Part shown: positions 16,721 to 25,773 of the stretch, piece by piece | Layout: each line of letters begins with the position of its first letter | Position numbering within the stretch: the first letter of the stretch is position 1 | NCBI GenBank assembly: GCA_045661205.1 | Contig: JAZRFE010000050.1 | Coordinates: 1-33,375 of the forward strand | DNA from: HGM04593 sp045661205 | GTDB taxonomy: Bacteria > Bacteroidota > Bacteroidia > Bacteroidales > Bacteroidaceae | Direction of reading: 5' to 3' | DNA length: 33,375 nt | Position numbers and translations under genes: made by a program | The notes under the pieces: generated by a model | The model's database searches: none | What the model was told of the DNA's origin: nothing | The model's input: only the letters and a program-made list of their open reading frames with translations

Positions 16721-18109
16721 ATGAGCAATATATCCAAAAAAGGCATACCCACCGAACTTGGGACCGAAAAAATAGGCAAACTGCTTGTGCAGTATGCGAT
16801 ACCTGCCATCATTGCGCAGACGGCAGCTTCGCTCTATCACATGATAGACAGTATATTCATAGGGCAAGGCGTTGGCGCACTTGCCATTTCGGGACTCGCC
16901 ACCACCTTCCCATTCATGAACCTGTCGGCGGCATTTGGCGCAATGATAGGCGTGGGAGGAGCGACACAGCTGTCGGTAAAGTTGGGACAAAGAGATTACG
17001 ATTCGGCCTGCATAATTTTGGGTAACCTTGTGACGCTCAACATCATTGTGGGCGCACTATTCGGAGGGATTTCACTGCTTTTCCTCGACGACATTCTCTA
17101 CTTCTTCGGAGCCAGCGATGCCACACTGCCCTACGCACGCGACTTCATGGAGGTGGTACTCTACGGTAACGCCATCACCCACATGTATTTGGGAATAAAT
17201 GCCGCGTTACGCGCATCGGGACACCCCAAAGAGTCTATGTATGCTACAATCATCACTGTTGTATGCAACATCATTCTTGCGCCACTGTTCATATATGTGT
17301 TCGACTGGGGCATACGCGGTGCGGCACTTGCAACCATATTCTCGCAGATTGTTACACTGCTATGGCAGTTGAGACTGCTGAGCAACCCCAACGAACTGTT
17401 GCATCTGCGTAAAGGAATTTATGCTCTGCGTGCACGTTTCGTAAAGGGCATTTTAGGCATTGGCCTATCGCCCTTTCTCATCAATGCCGCGGCATGTATC
17501 GTGGTGATTATCATAAATAAGGGACTCAGAACGTATGGCGAGAACGGCGACATGGCAATCGCCGCATACGGAATAGCCAACCGCATGATATTCATATTTA
17601 TTATGGTGATATTGGGCGTTACACAGGGCATGCAGCCCATCATTGGCTACAACTACGGAGCACGCAACTACGACCGAGTGAAAGAGACTCTTAAACAGAC
17701 AATGTGGTGGGCATTTGGTGTAACATTCACAGGCTTTGCACTGTGCGAGGGAATGCCCGAGCTTGTTGCACGCGCCTTCACCACCGATACCATCCTTATA
17801 GCCAACGCCGCAAAGGGCATGAGAATATCTGCTATGTTCATAATACTCGCCGGCATACAGATGGTTGCCACAAACTTTTTCCAGAGTGTTGGCAAGGTGA
17901 ACAAAGCTATATTCCTGTCGCTCACAAGACAGGTGCTGTTCCTGATACCGCTGTTGTTGATACTACCCCATTACATGGGCGAGAATGGCGTGTGGTACAG
18001 CATCCCCATAGCCGATTTTATTTCAGGCATCCTGGCAATAGTACTACTGAAACAACAATTCAACAATTGGAACAACCCCGCTTTTGCAGCAGAAAAAGCG
18101 CAAAAATAG
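16721..18109 (+). CDS. MATE-family multidrug/sodium efflux transporter
   Basis: The 462-residue polytopic membrane protein has about twelve hydrophobic segments in two related halves, as in MATE (MatE Pfam) transporters. Visible features include 'LGTEKIGKLLVQYAIPAIIA' at the N-terminus, 'MIDSIFIGQGVGALAISG', 'INAALRASGHPKESM' and 'GVTQGMQPIIGYNYGA' in the second half, all typical of the family. It would export cationic drugs or metabolites across the inner membrane using Na+ or H+; the actual substrate cannot be read from sequence. It is first in an operon with the kinase-like gene (7-base gap) and the phosphoesterase. The promoter region contains palindromes that could bind a regulator. Confidence 0.93.
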   Translation: MSNISKKGIPTELGTEKIGKLLVQYAIPAIIAQTAASLYHMIDSIFIGQGVGALAISGLATTFPFMNLSAAFGAMIGVGGATQLSVKLGQRDYDSACIILGNLVTLNIIVGALFGGISLLFLDDILYFFGASDATLPYARDFMEVVLYGNAITHMYLGINAALRASGHPKESMYATIITVVCNIILAPLFIYVFDWGIRGAALATIFSQIVTLLWQLRLLSNPNELLHLRKGIYALRARFVKGILGIGLSPFLINAAACIVVIIINKGLRTYGENGDMAIAAYGIANRMIFIFIMVILGVTQGMQPIIGYNYGARNYDRVKETLKQTMWWAFGVTFTGFALCEGMPELVARAFTTDTILIANAAKGMRISAMFIILAGIQMVATNFFQSVGKVNKAIFLSLTRQVLFLIPLLLILPHYMGENGVWYSIPIADFISGILAIVLLKQQFNNWNNPAFAAEKAQK

Positions 18110-18116
18110 AGAGACT

Positions 18117-18737
18117 ATGGAAGAGAAATACATTATTTCGATAGGCCGACAACTTGGTAGCGGCGGAAGAGAGATTGCACAAAAACTTGCCGAGCGTCTG
18201 AACATTCCCGTATATGACAAAAAACTGCTGGAACTTGCAGCCAAAGAGACAGGGTTGGATGCCACAGTATTCGAGAATGCCGACGAGAAAGAGAGCAACC
18301 CCTTCATGCGCGGAATTTTCGCTTTGAAAGGAGTGATGAGCAGCTATCCCATAGGCATGGGCAGTTACATGGACAGCGATCGTCTGTTCGAGCTTCAGAG
18401 CGAGGTGATGCGCAATCTGGTTGAGAAGGAGTCGTGCATAATCATCGGCCGTTGTGCCGAGTATGTGCTGCGCGACCACCCACGCATACACAGCATATTC
18501 ATCACCGCCGACATTGCCGACAGGGTGAAACGCATAGTGGCACACGAAGGTGTGAGCGAGGAGAAGGCCAAAGATATTGCACAGAAAGGAGACAAGAAAC
18601 GCAAAGCCTACCACGACTATTATGCTAATTCGGGCTGGGGAGAGGCCGAGACATACGACCTGTGCATAAACTCCTCGCGTTTGGGTATCGAGGGGAGCGT
18701 TGAAATTATTCACCGTTTCATAGAGAGCAGGAAATGA
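18117..18737 (+). CDS. Cytidylate kinase-like P-loop protein
   Basis: The protein is 206 residues from the ATG at 18117; an upstream in-frame ATG at 18084 would overlap the MATE gene by 26 bases and adds a lysine-rich stretch, so it is rejected. The P-loop-like 'SIGRQLGSGGREIAQKLAE' near the N-terminus and 'PVYDKKLLELAAKETG' are the signature of the cytidylate-kinase-like family (Pfam Cytidylate_kin2). 'CIIIGRCAEYVL' and 'HSIFITADIADRVKRI' continue the fold. The family is separate from the essential Cmk, and its substrate is generally unknown. It follows the MATE gene by 7 bases and overlaps the phosphoesterase start by 4 bases (ATGA), so the three are co-translated. Confidence 0.88.
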   Translation: MEEKYIISIGRQLGSGGREIAQKLAERLNIPVYDKKLLELAAKETGLDATVFENADEKESNPFMRGIFALKGVMSSYPIGMGSYMDSDRLFELQSEVMRNLVEKESCIIIGRCAEYVLRDHPRIHSIFITADIADRVKRIVAHEGVSEEKAKDIAQKGDKKRKAYHDYYANSGWGEAETYDLCINSSRLGIEGSVEIIHRFIESRK

Positions 18738-19222
18738 CACGCGTAGGAATACTGTCGGACACACATGGAGTGTGGGACGAGAGATACACTGAACATTTTG
18801 CCGACTGCGACGAGATATGGCACGCCGGAGATATAGGCAGCGAAGAGGTTGCCAACAACCTGGAGAAGTTCCGCCCGCTAAGAGCCGTCTACGGCAACAT
18901 CGACGGAGGCATACTGCGCCAACGATACAGCGAGACATTACGTTTCCGTGTGGAGGAGTGCAACGTCATTATGAAACACATCGGAGGCTACCCCGGCCGA
19001 TACGATGCATCGATACGCAGAGCCGTATACAGCGAGAGGCCACAACTATTCATCAGCGGGCACTCGCACATACTGAAAGTGCACTACGACGGCATTGTAG
19101 GATGCCTGCACATTAACCCCGGAACCGCCGGCAAGCAAGGGTGGCACCAGGTGAGAACGCTGGTAAAATTTACCATCGACGGAAAAGATTTCAAAGACCT
19201 AGAGGTTATCGAACTTGCATAA
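18734..19222 (+). CDS. YfcE/MJ0936-type metallophosphoesterase
   Basis: The protein is 162 residues with the calcineurin-like metal-binding blocks in order: 'ILSDTHGVWD', 'EIWHAGDIG', 'AVYGNID', 'LFISGHSHI' and 'INPGTAG'. YfcE-type enzymes hydrolyse phosphodiesters with a two-metal centre. The block that usually reads 'HG' before the last metal ligands reads 'IMKHIGGYPG' here, a mild variation. Its ATG overlaps the TGA of the kinase-like gene (ATGA), and it is the last gene of the MATE operon. A 63-base gap follows before mutA, in which I see no hairpin terminator. Confidence 0.92.
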   Translation: MTRVGILSDTHGVWDERYTEHFADCDEIWHAGDIGSEEVANNLEKFRPLRAVYGNIDGGILRQRYSETLRFRVEECNVIMKHIGGYPGRYDASIRRAVYSERPQLFISGHSHILKVHYDGIVGCLHINPGTAGKQGWHQVRTLVKFTIDGKDFKDLEVIELA

Positions 19223-19285
19223 CCCTCTCAGGAACACAACCATAAAGTATAAACAAGATTATTAACAATACCAATCCGAACATTC

Positions 19286-21133
19286 ATGGCAGAAGAAAAA
19301 CAAAAACTATTTTCGGAATTTTCGCCGATTACGACAGAGGAGTGGATGAACAAAATAACGGAAGACCTCAAAGGTGCCGATTTTCAGAAAAAACTTGTGT
19401 GGAGAACTACTGAAGGGTTCGACATGCAACCATTCTATCGCAAAGAAGATGTTCCCGAGAGCGCAAAGAACGAACTCCCGGGAGTGTTCCCCTATACGCG
19501 CGGATGCAAGTGCGACAACAACTGGCTCATACGTCAAGATATTGACGAGGAGGATGCAGCAACAGCCAACAGCAAAGCAAAAATGCTGTTAGAGAAGGGA
19601 TGTACCTCGCTGGGCTTTTCAATAAAAGGACAAGCTGTGTCGGCGGCATTTATTTCAACAATGCTCGACGGCATAAATGCCGAAAATATAGAGTTGAACT
19701 TCAGAGTGTGTATAAAAAAGACCTACGAGTTTGCAGCACTGCTGATAGAATACTACAAGGAGCGCAATTTCAATTTCGAGAAGGTGCGTGGCAGCATAGA
19801 GTGTGACCCCATAGGCAAACAGCTGACACGAGGCAGAAAAGTGGAGGAGAATATCGACACCATGGTGAAACTCGCCGACCTCACAGCCGCACTGCCCCAC
19901 TATCACTGCATTACAGTAAACGCCGTTGCACTGTGCAACAGCGGCGCATACACCACCCACGAGCTGGGCTACGCCCTTGCTTGGGGAAATGAATATATGA
20001 ACATACTCACCGAGGCCGGTATTCCCGCGTCGGCAGCAGCAAGAAAGATTAAGTTCAACTTCGGCGTTTCGAGCAACTTCTTCATGGAGATTGCCAAGAT
20101 ACGTGCCGCACGCATGCTGTGGGCAAACATCGTAAAGGAGTATGAGCCCAACAGCGACGAAGATTGCAAAATGGCAATACATGCGATTACAAGCACCTTC
20201 AACCAGACGCTTTACGACCCTTACGTAAACATTCTGCGCGGAGAGACCGAGGCGATGAGTGCCGCACTCGCAGGTGCTGATTCAATCACCGTCACCCCCT
20301 TCGATGCGGTGTACGAAACACCCACCCCCTTTGCCGAGCGCATCGCACGCAACCAGCAGATAATTCTCAAGAACGAAAGCCATCTTGACAGAGTTGCCGA
20401 CCCTGCCGCAGGCTCATACTTCATAGAGAAACTCACAGCCACACTCGCCGGCGAAGCATGGAAACTGTTCCTTGCAGTCGAAGAGGAGGGCGGATTCTGT
20501 CAGGCTGTAAACAACGGCACAGTACAAGAGTGCATCAACAACGATGGCAAGAGCCGCCGCACCGCAGTTGCACGTCGCAAGGAGATACTGTTGGGAACCA
20601 ACCAATATCCCAACTTCAACGAAACGAGCGACGGCAACCGTCCGCTTGACAAGAGATGTTGCTGTGGCGTAAAAGAGGGCGAAGAGGCAAAAACCCTCGC
20701 CGACATACGTCTCGCCGAAGAATTCGAGGCACTGCGCATGCAGGTCGAGGAGAGCGGCAAACGCCCCAAAGCATTCATGCTGACCATAGGCAACCTTGCC
20801 ATGCGTCAGGCAAGAGCACAGTTCTCGAGCAATTTCTTTGCCGTAGCCGGTTACGAGATTATAGATAATTTGGGCTTTGCCACCGTAGACGAGGGTGTGG
20901 AAGCCGCCATAAAAGCTGCAGCCGACATTGTGGTGATATGTTCAAGTGACGACGAATATGCCGAGTATGCAATTCCCGCATACGAGAAACTCGCCGGAAA
21001 AGCTCTCTTTGTGGTTGCAGGCGCACCCGCATGCAGCGAAGAGCTGAAAAATGCAGGCATCGAGAATTTCATTCACGTGCGTGCAAACGTATTGGAGACT
21101 TTAAAGGATATTAACGCAAAACTCAATCTTTAG
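19286..21133 (+). CDS. mutA: Methylmalonyl-CoA mutase small (beta) subunit
   Basis: The 615-residue small subunit of the heterodimeric mutase interconverts succinyl-CoA and (R)-methylmalonyl-CoA with the catalytic MutB, in the propionate-forming succinate pathway. It has the same TIM-barrel plus flavodoxin-like architecture as MutB. The C-terminal cobalamin-like domain lacks the DxHxxG motif (the region reads 'AADIVVICSSDDEYAEYA'), as expected for the non-catalytic subunit. The barrel signature 'FFMEIAKIRAARMLWANIV' is close to that of MutB. The linker before the C-terminal domain contains three adjacent cysteines, C458-C460 in 'DKRCCCGVKEG', of unknown meaning. It is separated from mutB by 7 bases. 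Confidence 0.95.
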   Translation: MAEEKQKLFSEFSPITTEEWMNKITEDLKGADFQKKLVWRTTEGFDMQPFYRKEDVPESAKNELPGVFPYTRGCKCDNNWLIRQDIDEEDAATANSKAKMLLEKGCTSLGFSIKGQAVSAAFISTMLDGINAENIELNFRVCIKKTYEFAALLIEYYKERNFNFEKVRGSIECDPIGKQLTRGRKVEENIDTMVKLADLTAALPHYHCITVNAVALCNSGAYTTHELGYALAWGNEYMNILTEAGIPASAAARKIKFNFGVSSNFFMEIAKIRAARMLWANIVKEYEPNSDEDCKMAIHAITSTFNQTLYDPYVNILRGETEAMSAALAGADSITVTPFDAVYETPTPFAERIARNQQIILKNESHLDRVADPAAGSYFIEKLTATLAGEAWKLFLAVEEEGGFCQAVNNGTVQECINNDGKSRRTAVARRKEILLGTNQYPNFNETSDGNRPLDKRCCCGVKEGEEAKTLADIRLAEEFEALRMQVEESGKRPKAFMLTIGNLAMRQARAQFSSNFFAVAGYEIIDNLGFATVDEGVEAAIKAAADIVVICSSDDEYAEYAIPAYEKLAGKALFVVAGAPACSEELKNAGIENFIHVRANVLETLKDINAKLNL

Positions 21134-21140
21134 AAGTGCC

Positions 21141-23279
21141 ATGAGAAAGAATTTCAAAAACATAGATATATTTGCCGCAAGCAACGGCAAGGCTGCAGCC
21201 GACAACTGCACATGCAACACTTTCGACACAGCCGAACATATTAAGATAAAAGAGGTGTACACAGCCGAGGATACAAAGGAGATGGAACATCTCGACTATG
21301 CAGCCGGACTCCCCCCCTTCCTTCGTGGCCCCTACTCCATGATGTACGCTTTCAAACCCTGGACCATCAGACAATATGCGGGATTCTCAACCGCCGAGGA
21401 GTCGAACGCATTCTACCGTCGTAACCTTGCATCGGGACAGAAAGGACTGTCCGTAGCCTTTGACCTGCCCACACACCGCGGCTACAACCCCGACAACGAG
21501 CGAGTAATAGGCGATGTGGGAAAGGCCGGTGTGTCAATATGCTGTATGGAAAACATGAAACAACTGTTCGACGGTATTCCCTTGAACAAGATGTCAGTGT
21601 CGATGACAATGAACGGTGCAGTGCTTCCGGTGCTTGCCTTCTACATAAACACTGCGCTTGAGCAGGGTGCAAAACTCGAAGAGCTTGCAGGAACCATTCA
21701 AAATGATATTCTCAAGGAGTTCATGGTGCGCAACACCTACATCTACCCCCCTGCATTCTCAATGCGCATAATCAGCGACATTTTCGCCTACACATCGAAA
21801 AACATGCCCAAATTCAACTCGATATCTATTTCGGGCTACCACATGCAGGAAGCGGGTGCAACAGCAGATATTGAGCTTGCCTACACCCTTGCCGACGGAC
21901 TGGAATATGTGAGAGCCGGCGTTGCGGCAGGCATCGATATCGACGCCTTTGCACCTCGTCTGTCATTCTTCTGGGGAGTGGGTATGAACCCCTTCATGGA
22001 GATTGCCAAGATGAGAGCAGCACGCATGTTGTGGGCAAAAATCATTGCAAAGTTCAACCCCAAGAACCCCAAATCGATGGCACTGCGCACACACTGCCAG
22101 ACATCGGGCTGGTCGCTCACCGAGCAAGACCCCTACAACAATATAGGCCGCACATGCGTGGAGGCTATGGCCGCAGCGATGGGACACACCCAATCGCTTC
22201 ATACAAATGCGCTTGACGAGGCTATCGCCCTGCCCACCGACTTTTCGGCACGCATCGCCCGCAACACGCAGATATATATTCAGGAGGAGACAAACGTATG
22301 TAAAGAGATTGACCCCTGGGGCGGCTCGTACTACGTGGAGAGCCTCACAAAAGAGCTAGCCGAAAAAGCATGGAAACTCATCGAAGAGGTGGAGGAGCTT
22401 GGAGGAATGGCAAAGGCCATAGAGACAGGCATTCCCAAAATGCGTATCGAGGAGGCTGCCGCACGCACACAGGCGCGCATAGACAACGGCACTCAGATGA
22501 TTGTGGGAACAAACGCATATTGTCTCGACAAGGAAGAGCCTATCGACATTCTGGAGATTGACAACACAGCAGTGTTGCAGCAACAGCTCGAAGCACTCGC
22601 ACGCAACAAGGAGAGCCGCAACGAAGAGGAGGTAAAAGCAGCCCTCGACAGACTCACCGAGTGTGCAAGCAGTGGCGAGGGCAACCTTCTTGAGTGTGCT
22701 GTGGGGGCTGCAAGAGTGAGAGCCACATTGGGAGAGATTTCCGACGCCTGCGAAAAGGTTGCAGGCCGTTACAAGGCAGTAATAAGAACTATTTCAGGAG
22801 TGTATTCGGCAGAGAGTAAACAGGACGAGAGCTTTGCAAAAGCATGCGCCCTGACAGAGGAGTTTGCAAAGATGGAGGGCCGACGCCCCCGAGTGATGAT
22901 AGCCAAGATGGGTCAGGATGGTCACGACCGAGGCGCAAAGGTGGTTGCCACAGGCTACGCCGACTGCGGCTTCGACGTGGACATGGGAATGTTGTTCCAG
23001 ACACCCACCGAAGTTGCCAAAGAGGCTATCGAAAACGACGTACACGCCATTGGCGTTTCGTCGCTCGCCGCAGGCCACAAGACACTCATCCCGCAGCTCA
23101 TCGAGGAGCTTAAGAGATTGCAACGCGAAGATATTCTCGTCTTTGCCGGCGGAGTGATTCCCGCACAGGACTACGACTTCCTTTATCGTGCAGGCGTCAT
23201 TGCTATCTTCGGCCCCGGAACAAGCGTCACAAAGGCCGCTTGTGAACTTATGCAGGTATTATTGGGACGAGAGGAGTAA
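21141..23279 (+). CDS. mutB: Methylmalonyl-CoA mutase large (alpha) subunit, cobalamin-binding
   Basis: The 712-residue catalytic subunit carries adenosylcobalamin. The substrate barrel contains 'WTIRQYAGFSTAEESN', 'GLSVAFDLPTHRGYN', 'SISGYHMQEAGATADIE' and 'NPFMEIAKMRAARMLWAK'. The B12 domain has the axial-ligand motif D593-G-H595-D-R-G598 in 'GQDGHDRGAKVVA', followed by 'GVSSLAAGHKTLIPQL' and 'FAGGVIPAQDYDFLY'. It begins 7 bases after mutA, and topB starts 6 bases after it. The pair works in the cytoplasm in succinate-propionate metabolism; the epimerase and decarboxylase genes are not in the window. Confidence 0.97.
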   Translation: MRKNFKNIDIFAASNGKAAADNCTCNTFDTAEHIKIKEVYTAEDTKEMEHLDYAAGLPPFLRGPYSMMYAFKPWTIRQYAGFSTAEESNAFYRRNLASGQKGLSVAFDLPTHRGYNPDNERVIGDVGKAGVSICCMENMKQLFDGIPLNKMSVSMTMNGAVLPVLAFYINTALEQGAKLEELAGTIQNDILKEFMVRNTYIYPPAFSMRIISDIFAYTSKNMPKFNSISISGYHMQEAGATADIELAYTLADGLEYVRAGVAAGIDIDAFAPRLSFFWGVGMNPFMEIAKMRAARMLWAKIIAKFNPKNPKSMALRTHCQTSGWSLTEQDPYNNIGRTCVEAMAAAMGHTQSLHTNALDEAIALPTDFSARIARNTQIYIQEETNVCKEIDPWGGSYYVESLTKELAEKAWKLIEEVEELGGMAKAIETGIPKMRIEEAAARTQARIDNGTQMIVGTNAYCLDKEEPIDILEIDNTAVLQQQLEALARNKESRNEEEVKAALDRLTECASSGEGNLLECAVGAARVRATLGEISDACEKVAGRYKAVIRTISGVYSAESKQDESFAKACALTEEFAKMEGRRPRVMIAKMGQDGHDRGAKVVATGYADCGFDVDMGMLFQTPTEVAKEAIENDVHAIGVSSLAAGHKTLIPQLIEELKRLQREDILVFAGGVIPAQDYDFLYRAGVIAIFGPGTSVTKAACELMQVLLGREE

Positions 23280-23285
23280 GCTAAG

Positions 23286-25064
23286 ATGATAGTATGTATA
23301 GCAGAAAAAAAGTCCGTCGCCGAGAGCATCGCAAAGGTTCTTGGAGCGTCTGCTCCGCGCGACGGTTTTTTCGAGGGTAACGGCTACATGGTGACATGGG
23401 CGTTAGGACATCTGTGTACCCTTAAAGAGCCCCACGACTACACAGAGATGTGGCAACGTTGGAGTCTCGGAAGCCTTCCCATGATACCCCCGAAATTCGG
23501 CATCAAACTGATGGGGGAACGCAGCAAAGAGCGTCAGTTCAACATCATAAAAAAGCTCATAGAGGGTGCCGACTGCATCATCAACTGCGGTGATGCCGGC
23601 CAGGAAGGAGAGCTGATACAGCGATGGATAATGCAAAAGGCACAGGCAAAATGCCCCGTAAAGCGTTTGTGGGTATCATCGCTCACCGAAGAGGCAATAA
23701 GAGAGGGATTCTCCACACTCAAAGACCAAGCCGAGTACCAACCGCTGTACGAAGCGGGACTGTGCCGCGCCATTGGCGACTGGTTGCTGGGCATGAACGC
23801 TACGCGCCTATACACACTGAAGTATGGAGCTAACAAACAGGTGCTGTCGATAGGTCGCGTACAGACACCCACCCTTGCGCTCATCGTAAAAAGACAGAGC
23901 GAGATAAAGAATTTCGTTCCCAAGCCCTATTGGGAGTTGAAAACAAACTACCGCGAAGTAACCTTCAGCGTTACCGAGGGAAAATTCGAGGAGAAAGCAA
24001 AGGCAGAAGAGGCACTGCAGAAAATATCGGGCGAACCGTTCACAGTGACCGATGTCAGCGCGAAAAAGGGCAACGAACTGCCCCCACGCCTCTACGACCT
24101 TACGTCGTTGCAGGTAGATTGTAACAAAAAGTACGGAATGACGTCAGACGTCACATTGCAAACGATACAGTCGCTGTACGAGAAGAAATACACCACCTAT
24201 CCGCGTGTAGACACCACATTCTTGAGCGATGACATTTACCCTAAGTGCGAGGGCATACTCAAAGGCATGCGCGACTATGCACCGCTGATAGCCCCACTCA
24301 TGGGCAAGCCCCTTGTAAAGTCGAAAAAGGTGTTCGACAACAAGAAGGTGACCGACCACCATGCGATTATCCCCACAGGCGTACACCCACAAGCACTCAC
24401 CGAGAATGAGAAGAGAGTATACAACCTTGTAGCCACACACTTCATCGCCATCTTCTACCCCGAGTGTAAATTCAGCACCACAACGGTGCTTGGCGAGAGC
24501 GGAGGCGTGACATTCAAGGCAACAGGCAAGGTGATAACCGACCCCGGATGGCGAGTGGTATTTGCCGGGGAGCCTGCCGACAACGACAAAGAGGAGAAGA
24601 ACGAGGCAATGCCCGCCTTTGTAAAAGGCGAAAGCGGTCCCCACACTCCCGATCTTGCCGAAAAGATGACACAACCACCCAAGCCCTACACCGAAGCAAC
24701 ACTGCTGCGAGCAATGGAAACCGCCGGAAAGAATGTGGAAGACGAGGAGTTGCGCGACCTGATGAAAGAGAACGGCATTGGTCGCCCCTCTACCCGCGCC
24801 GAGATTATAAAAACCCTTTTCAAACGCAACTACATACGCAACGAAAAGAAAAATATCATCGCTACCGAGACTGGAGTGGCACTCGTCGGACTCATACGCA
24901 ACGAGCTACTGAAGAGTGCCGAGCTCACCGGACAATGGGAGAAAAAGTTGCGCGACATCGAGCGCAAGAACTACGAAGCGAAACAATTTGTCGCCGAGCT
25001 GAAAGAGATGCTCAACGACGTTGTAAATTCGGTACTTCGCGACAATACAGCAATAATCAGATAG
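23286..25064 (+). CDS. topB: DNA topoisomerase III (type IA)
   Basis: The 592-residue type IA topoisomerase relaxes or decatenates DNA by single-strand passage. The N-terminal TOPRIM domain starts 'MIVCIAEKKSVAESIAKVLG', and the second metal motif is 'NCGDAGQEGELIQRW' at 101-115. The catalytic tyrosine is Y305 in 'YTTYPRVDTTFLS', and 'GRPSTRAEIIKTLFKRNYI' is the conserved DNA-binding/hinge block. The usual acidic triad DxDxE reads D103-A-G105-Q-E107, with the middle Asp replaced by Gly. The protein ends soon after the barrel, with no zinc-ribbon tail. It starts 6 bases after mutB, and its stop codon lies inside the left arm of a terminator hairpin. Confidence 0.93.
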   Translation: MIVCIAEKKSVAESIAKVLGASAPRDGFFEGNGYMVTWALGHLCTLKEPHDYTEMWQRWSLGSLPMIPPKFGIKLMGERSKERQFNIIKKLIEGADCIINCGDAGQEGELIQRWIMQKAQAKCPVKRLWVSSLTEEAIREGFSTLKDQAEYQPLYEAGLCRAIGDWLLGMNATRLYTLKYGANKQVLSIGRVQTPTLALIVKRQSEIKNFVPKPYWELKTNYREVTFSVTEGKFEEKAKAEEALQKISGEPFTVTDVSAKKGNELPPRLYDLTSLQVDCNKKYGMTSDVTLQTIQSLYEKKYTTYPRVDTTFLSDDIYPKCEGILKGMRDYAPLIAPLMGKPLVKSKKVFDNKKVTDHHAIIPTGVHPQALTENEKRVYNLVATHFIAIFYPECKFSTTTVLGESGGVTFKATGKVITDPGWRVVFAGEPADNDKEEKNEAMPAFVKGESGPHTPDLAEKMTQPPKPYTEATLLRAMETAGKNVEDEELRDLMKENGIGRPSTRAEIIKTLFKRNYIRNEKKNIIATETGVALVGLIRNELLKSAELTGQWEKKLRDIERKNYEAKQFVAELKEMLNDVVNSVLRDNTAIIR

Positions 25065-25092
25065 GATGCATCCCTGTCTGATTATTGTTTTT
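25051..25092 (+). terminator. Terminator of the mutA-mutB-topB operon
   Basis: Arms at 25051-25065 and 25073-25087 pair over 15 positions (one G-T wobble), with a 7-base loop, followed by TTTTTA. The left arm includes the last topB codons and its TAG stop codon. Confidence 0.82.
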
Positions 25093-25112
25093 ATACATTT
25101 CTCACATCTTTT

Positions 25113-25140
25113 GCAACCTTTTTAGAATTCACATTGTCTA
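25113..25140 (+). promoter_or_regulatory. ECF-sigma-type promoter of the lipoprotein-sigma-membrane protein operon
   Basis: GCAACC (25113-25118) followed by a T-run, and TGTCTA (25135-25140), look like the AAC -35 and GTC -10 cores of ECF sigma promoters. There are 18 bases between the AAC and GTC cores. The element is 32 bases upstream of the first gene and does not match the housekeeping TAnnTTTG box. Autoregulation by the sigma factor at 25774-26334 is inferred. Confidence 0.55.
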
Positions 25141-25172
25141 ACAAGCAGAATAACCTCTAAAATACAAAAACT

Positions 25173-25754
25173 ATGAAAAGATTCTTTAAATTTTTCCTCT
25201 TCGGAGGAGTGTTTACCCTGCTGCTAACCGGTTGTGAACTTGTCCAAAGCAGTGTTGAAGTTGATGAAACTATTTTAAGCAGTTTACCCGACAGTGTGCG
25301 ACAAGATGCGCTCTATCGAATAATTACTTACACCGAAACAGCAAATAATACAAATTCACTAGTATATCGTGAATTTTTAAATGAAAACTTCTTAACACCC
25401 ATAATTATCTGCACATTAATCGCTGTATCTATACTATTGATTGTATTTATGGTGCTAAAGTCACACAGTCACAACCTGAAGATGGGTTACGACAATTTGC
25501 ACCGTCTCTTGGAAAAGGATGCAAATTCACTGCCTTCGGCTGAAGTTATAGAACTATTTACCGACAACAATAATACAAAAAAACGTAAGCCTTATATTTT
25601 TGATGCAACATTTGTGGGAATTGGTCTCGGAACCTCCCTTTGTGGAATGGTCGCCGAAGAAGATGCATGGATAGGCATTGGGGCAATAATCTTTTTCTTT
25701 GGATTGATGCGATTGCTTATACGTATATTATTGGATTACAGAGAAAAGAAATAA
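25173..25754 (+). CDS. Predicted lipoprotein/membrane protein of an ECF sigma operon (DUF6249-like)
   Basis: The protein has 193 residues. The N-terminus is a lipoprotein signal with lipobox 'LLTGC' (C21). A strong membrane segment lies near residues 70-90 ('TPIIICTLIAVSILLIVFMV'), and two further hydrophobic stretches near the C-terminus ('FVGIGLGTSLCGMVA', 'IGIGAIIFFFGLMRLLI') end in a basic tail. The layout resembles the DUF6249 type of membrane protein that accompanies sigma-70 genes in Bacteroidota; that is recall, not a search. It may sense or relay envelope state to the sigma factor that starts 19 bases downstream. Lipobox and membrane segments are clear; function is unknown. Confidence 0.72.
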   Translation: MKRFFKFFLFGGVFTLLLTGCELVQSSVEVDETILSSLPDSVRQDALYRIITYTETANNTNSLVYREFLNENFLTPIIICTLIAVSILLIVFMVLKSHSHNLKMGYDNLHRLLEKDANSLPSAEVIELFTDNNNTKKRKPYIFDATFVGIGLGTSLCGMVAEEDAWIGIGAIIFFFGLMRLLIRILLDYREKK

Positions 25755-25773
25755 CTTCTAAAAATCTGCAGAA

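Noticed and set aside
16577..16990. Upstream extension of mnmA
   Set aside because: The open frame runs through the divergent promoter region and into the MATE gene. The conserved MnmA N-terminus begins at 16576.
18060..18938. 292-codon minus-strand frame across the kinase-like and phosphoesterase genes
   Set aside because: It crosses two well-supported plus-strand genes that overlap by ATGA; no family features appear in the antisense product.
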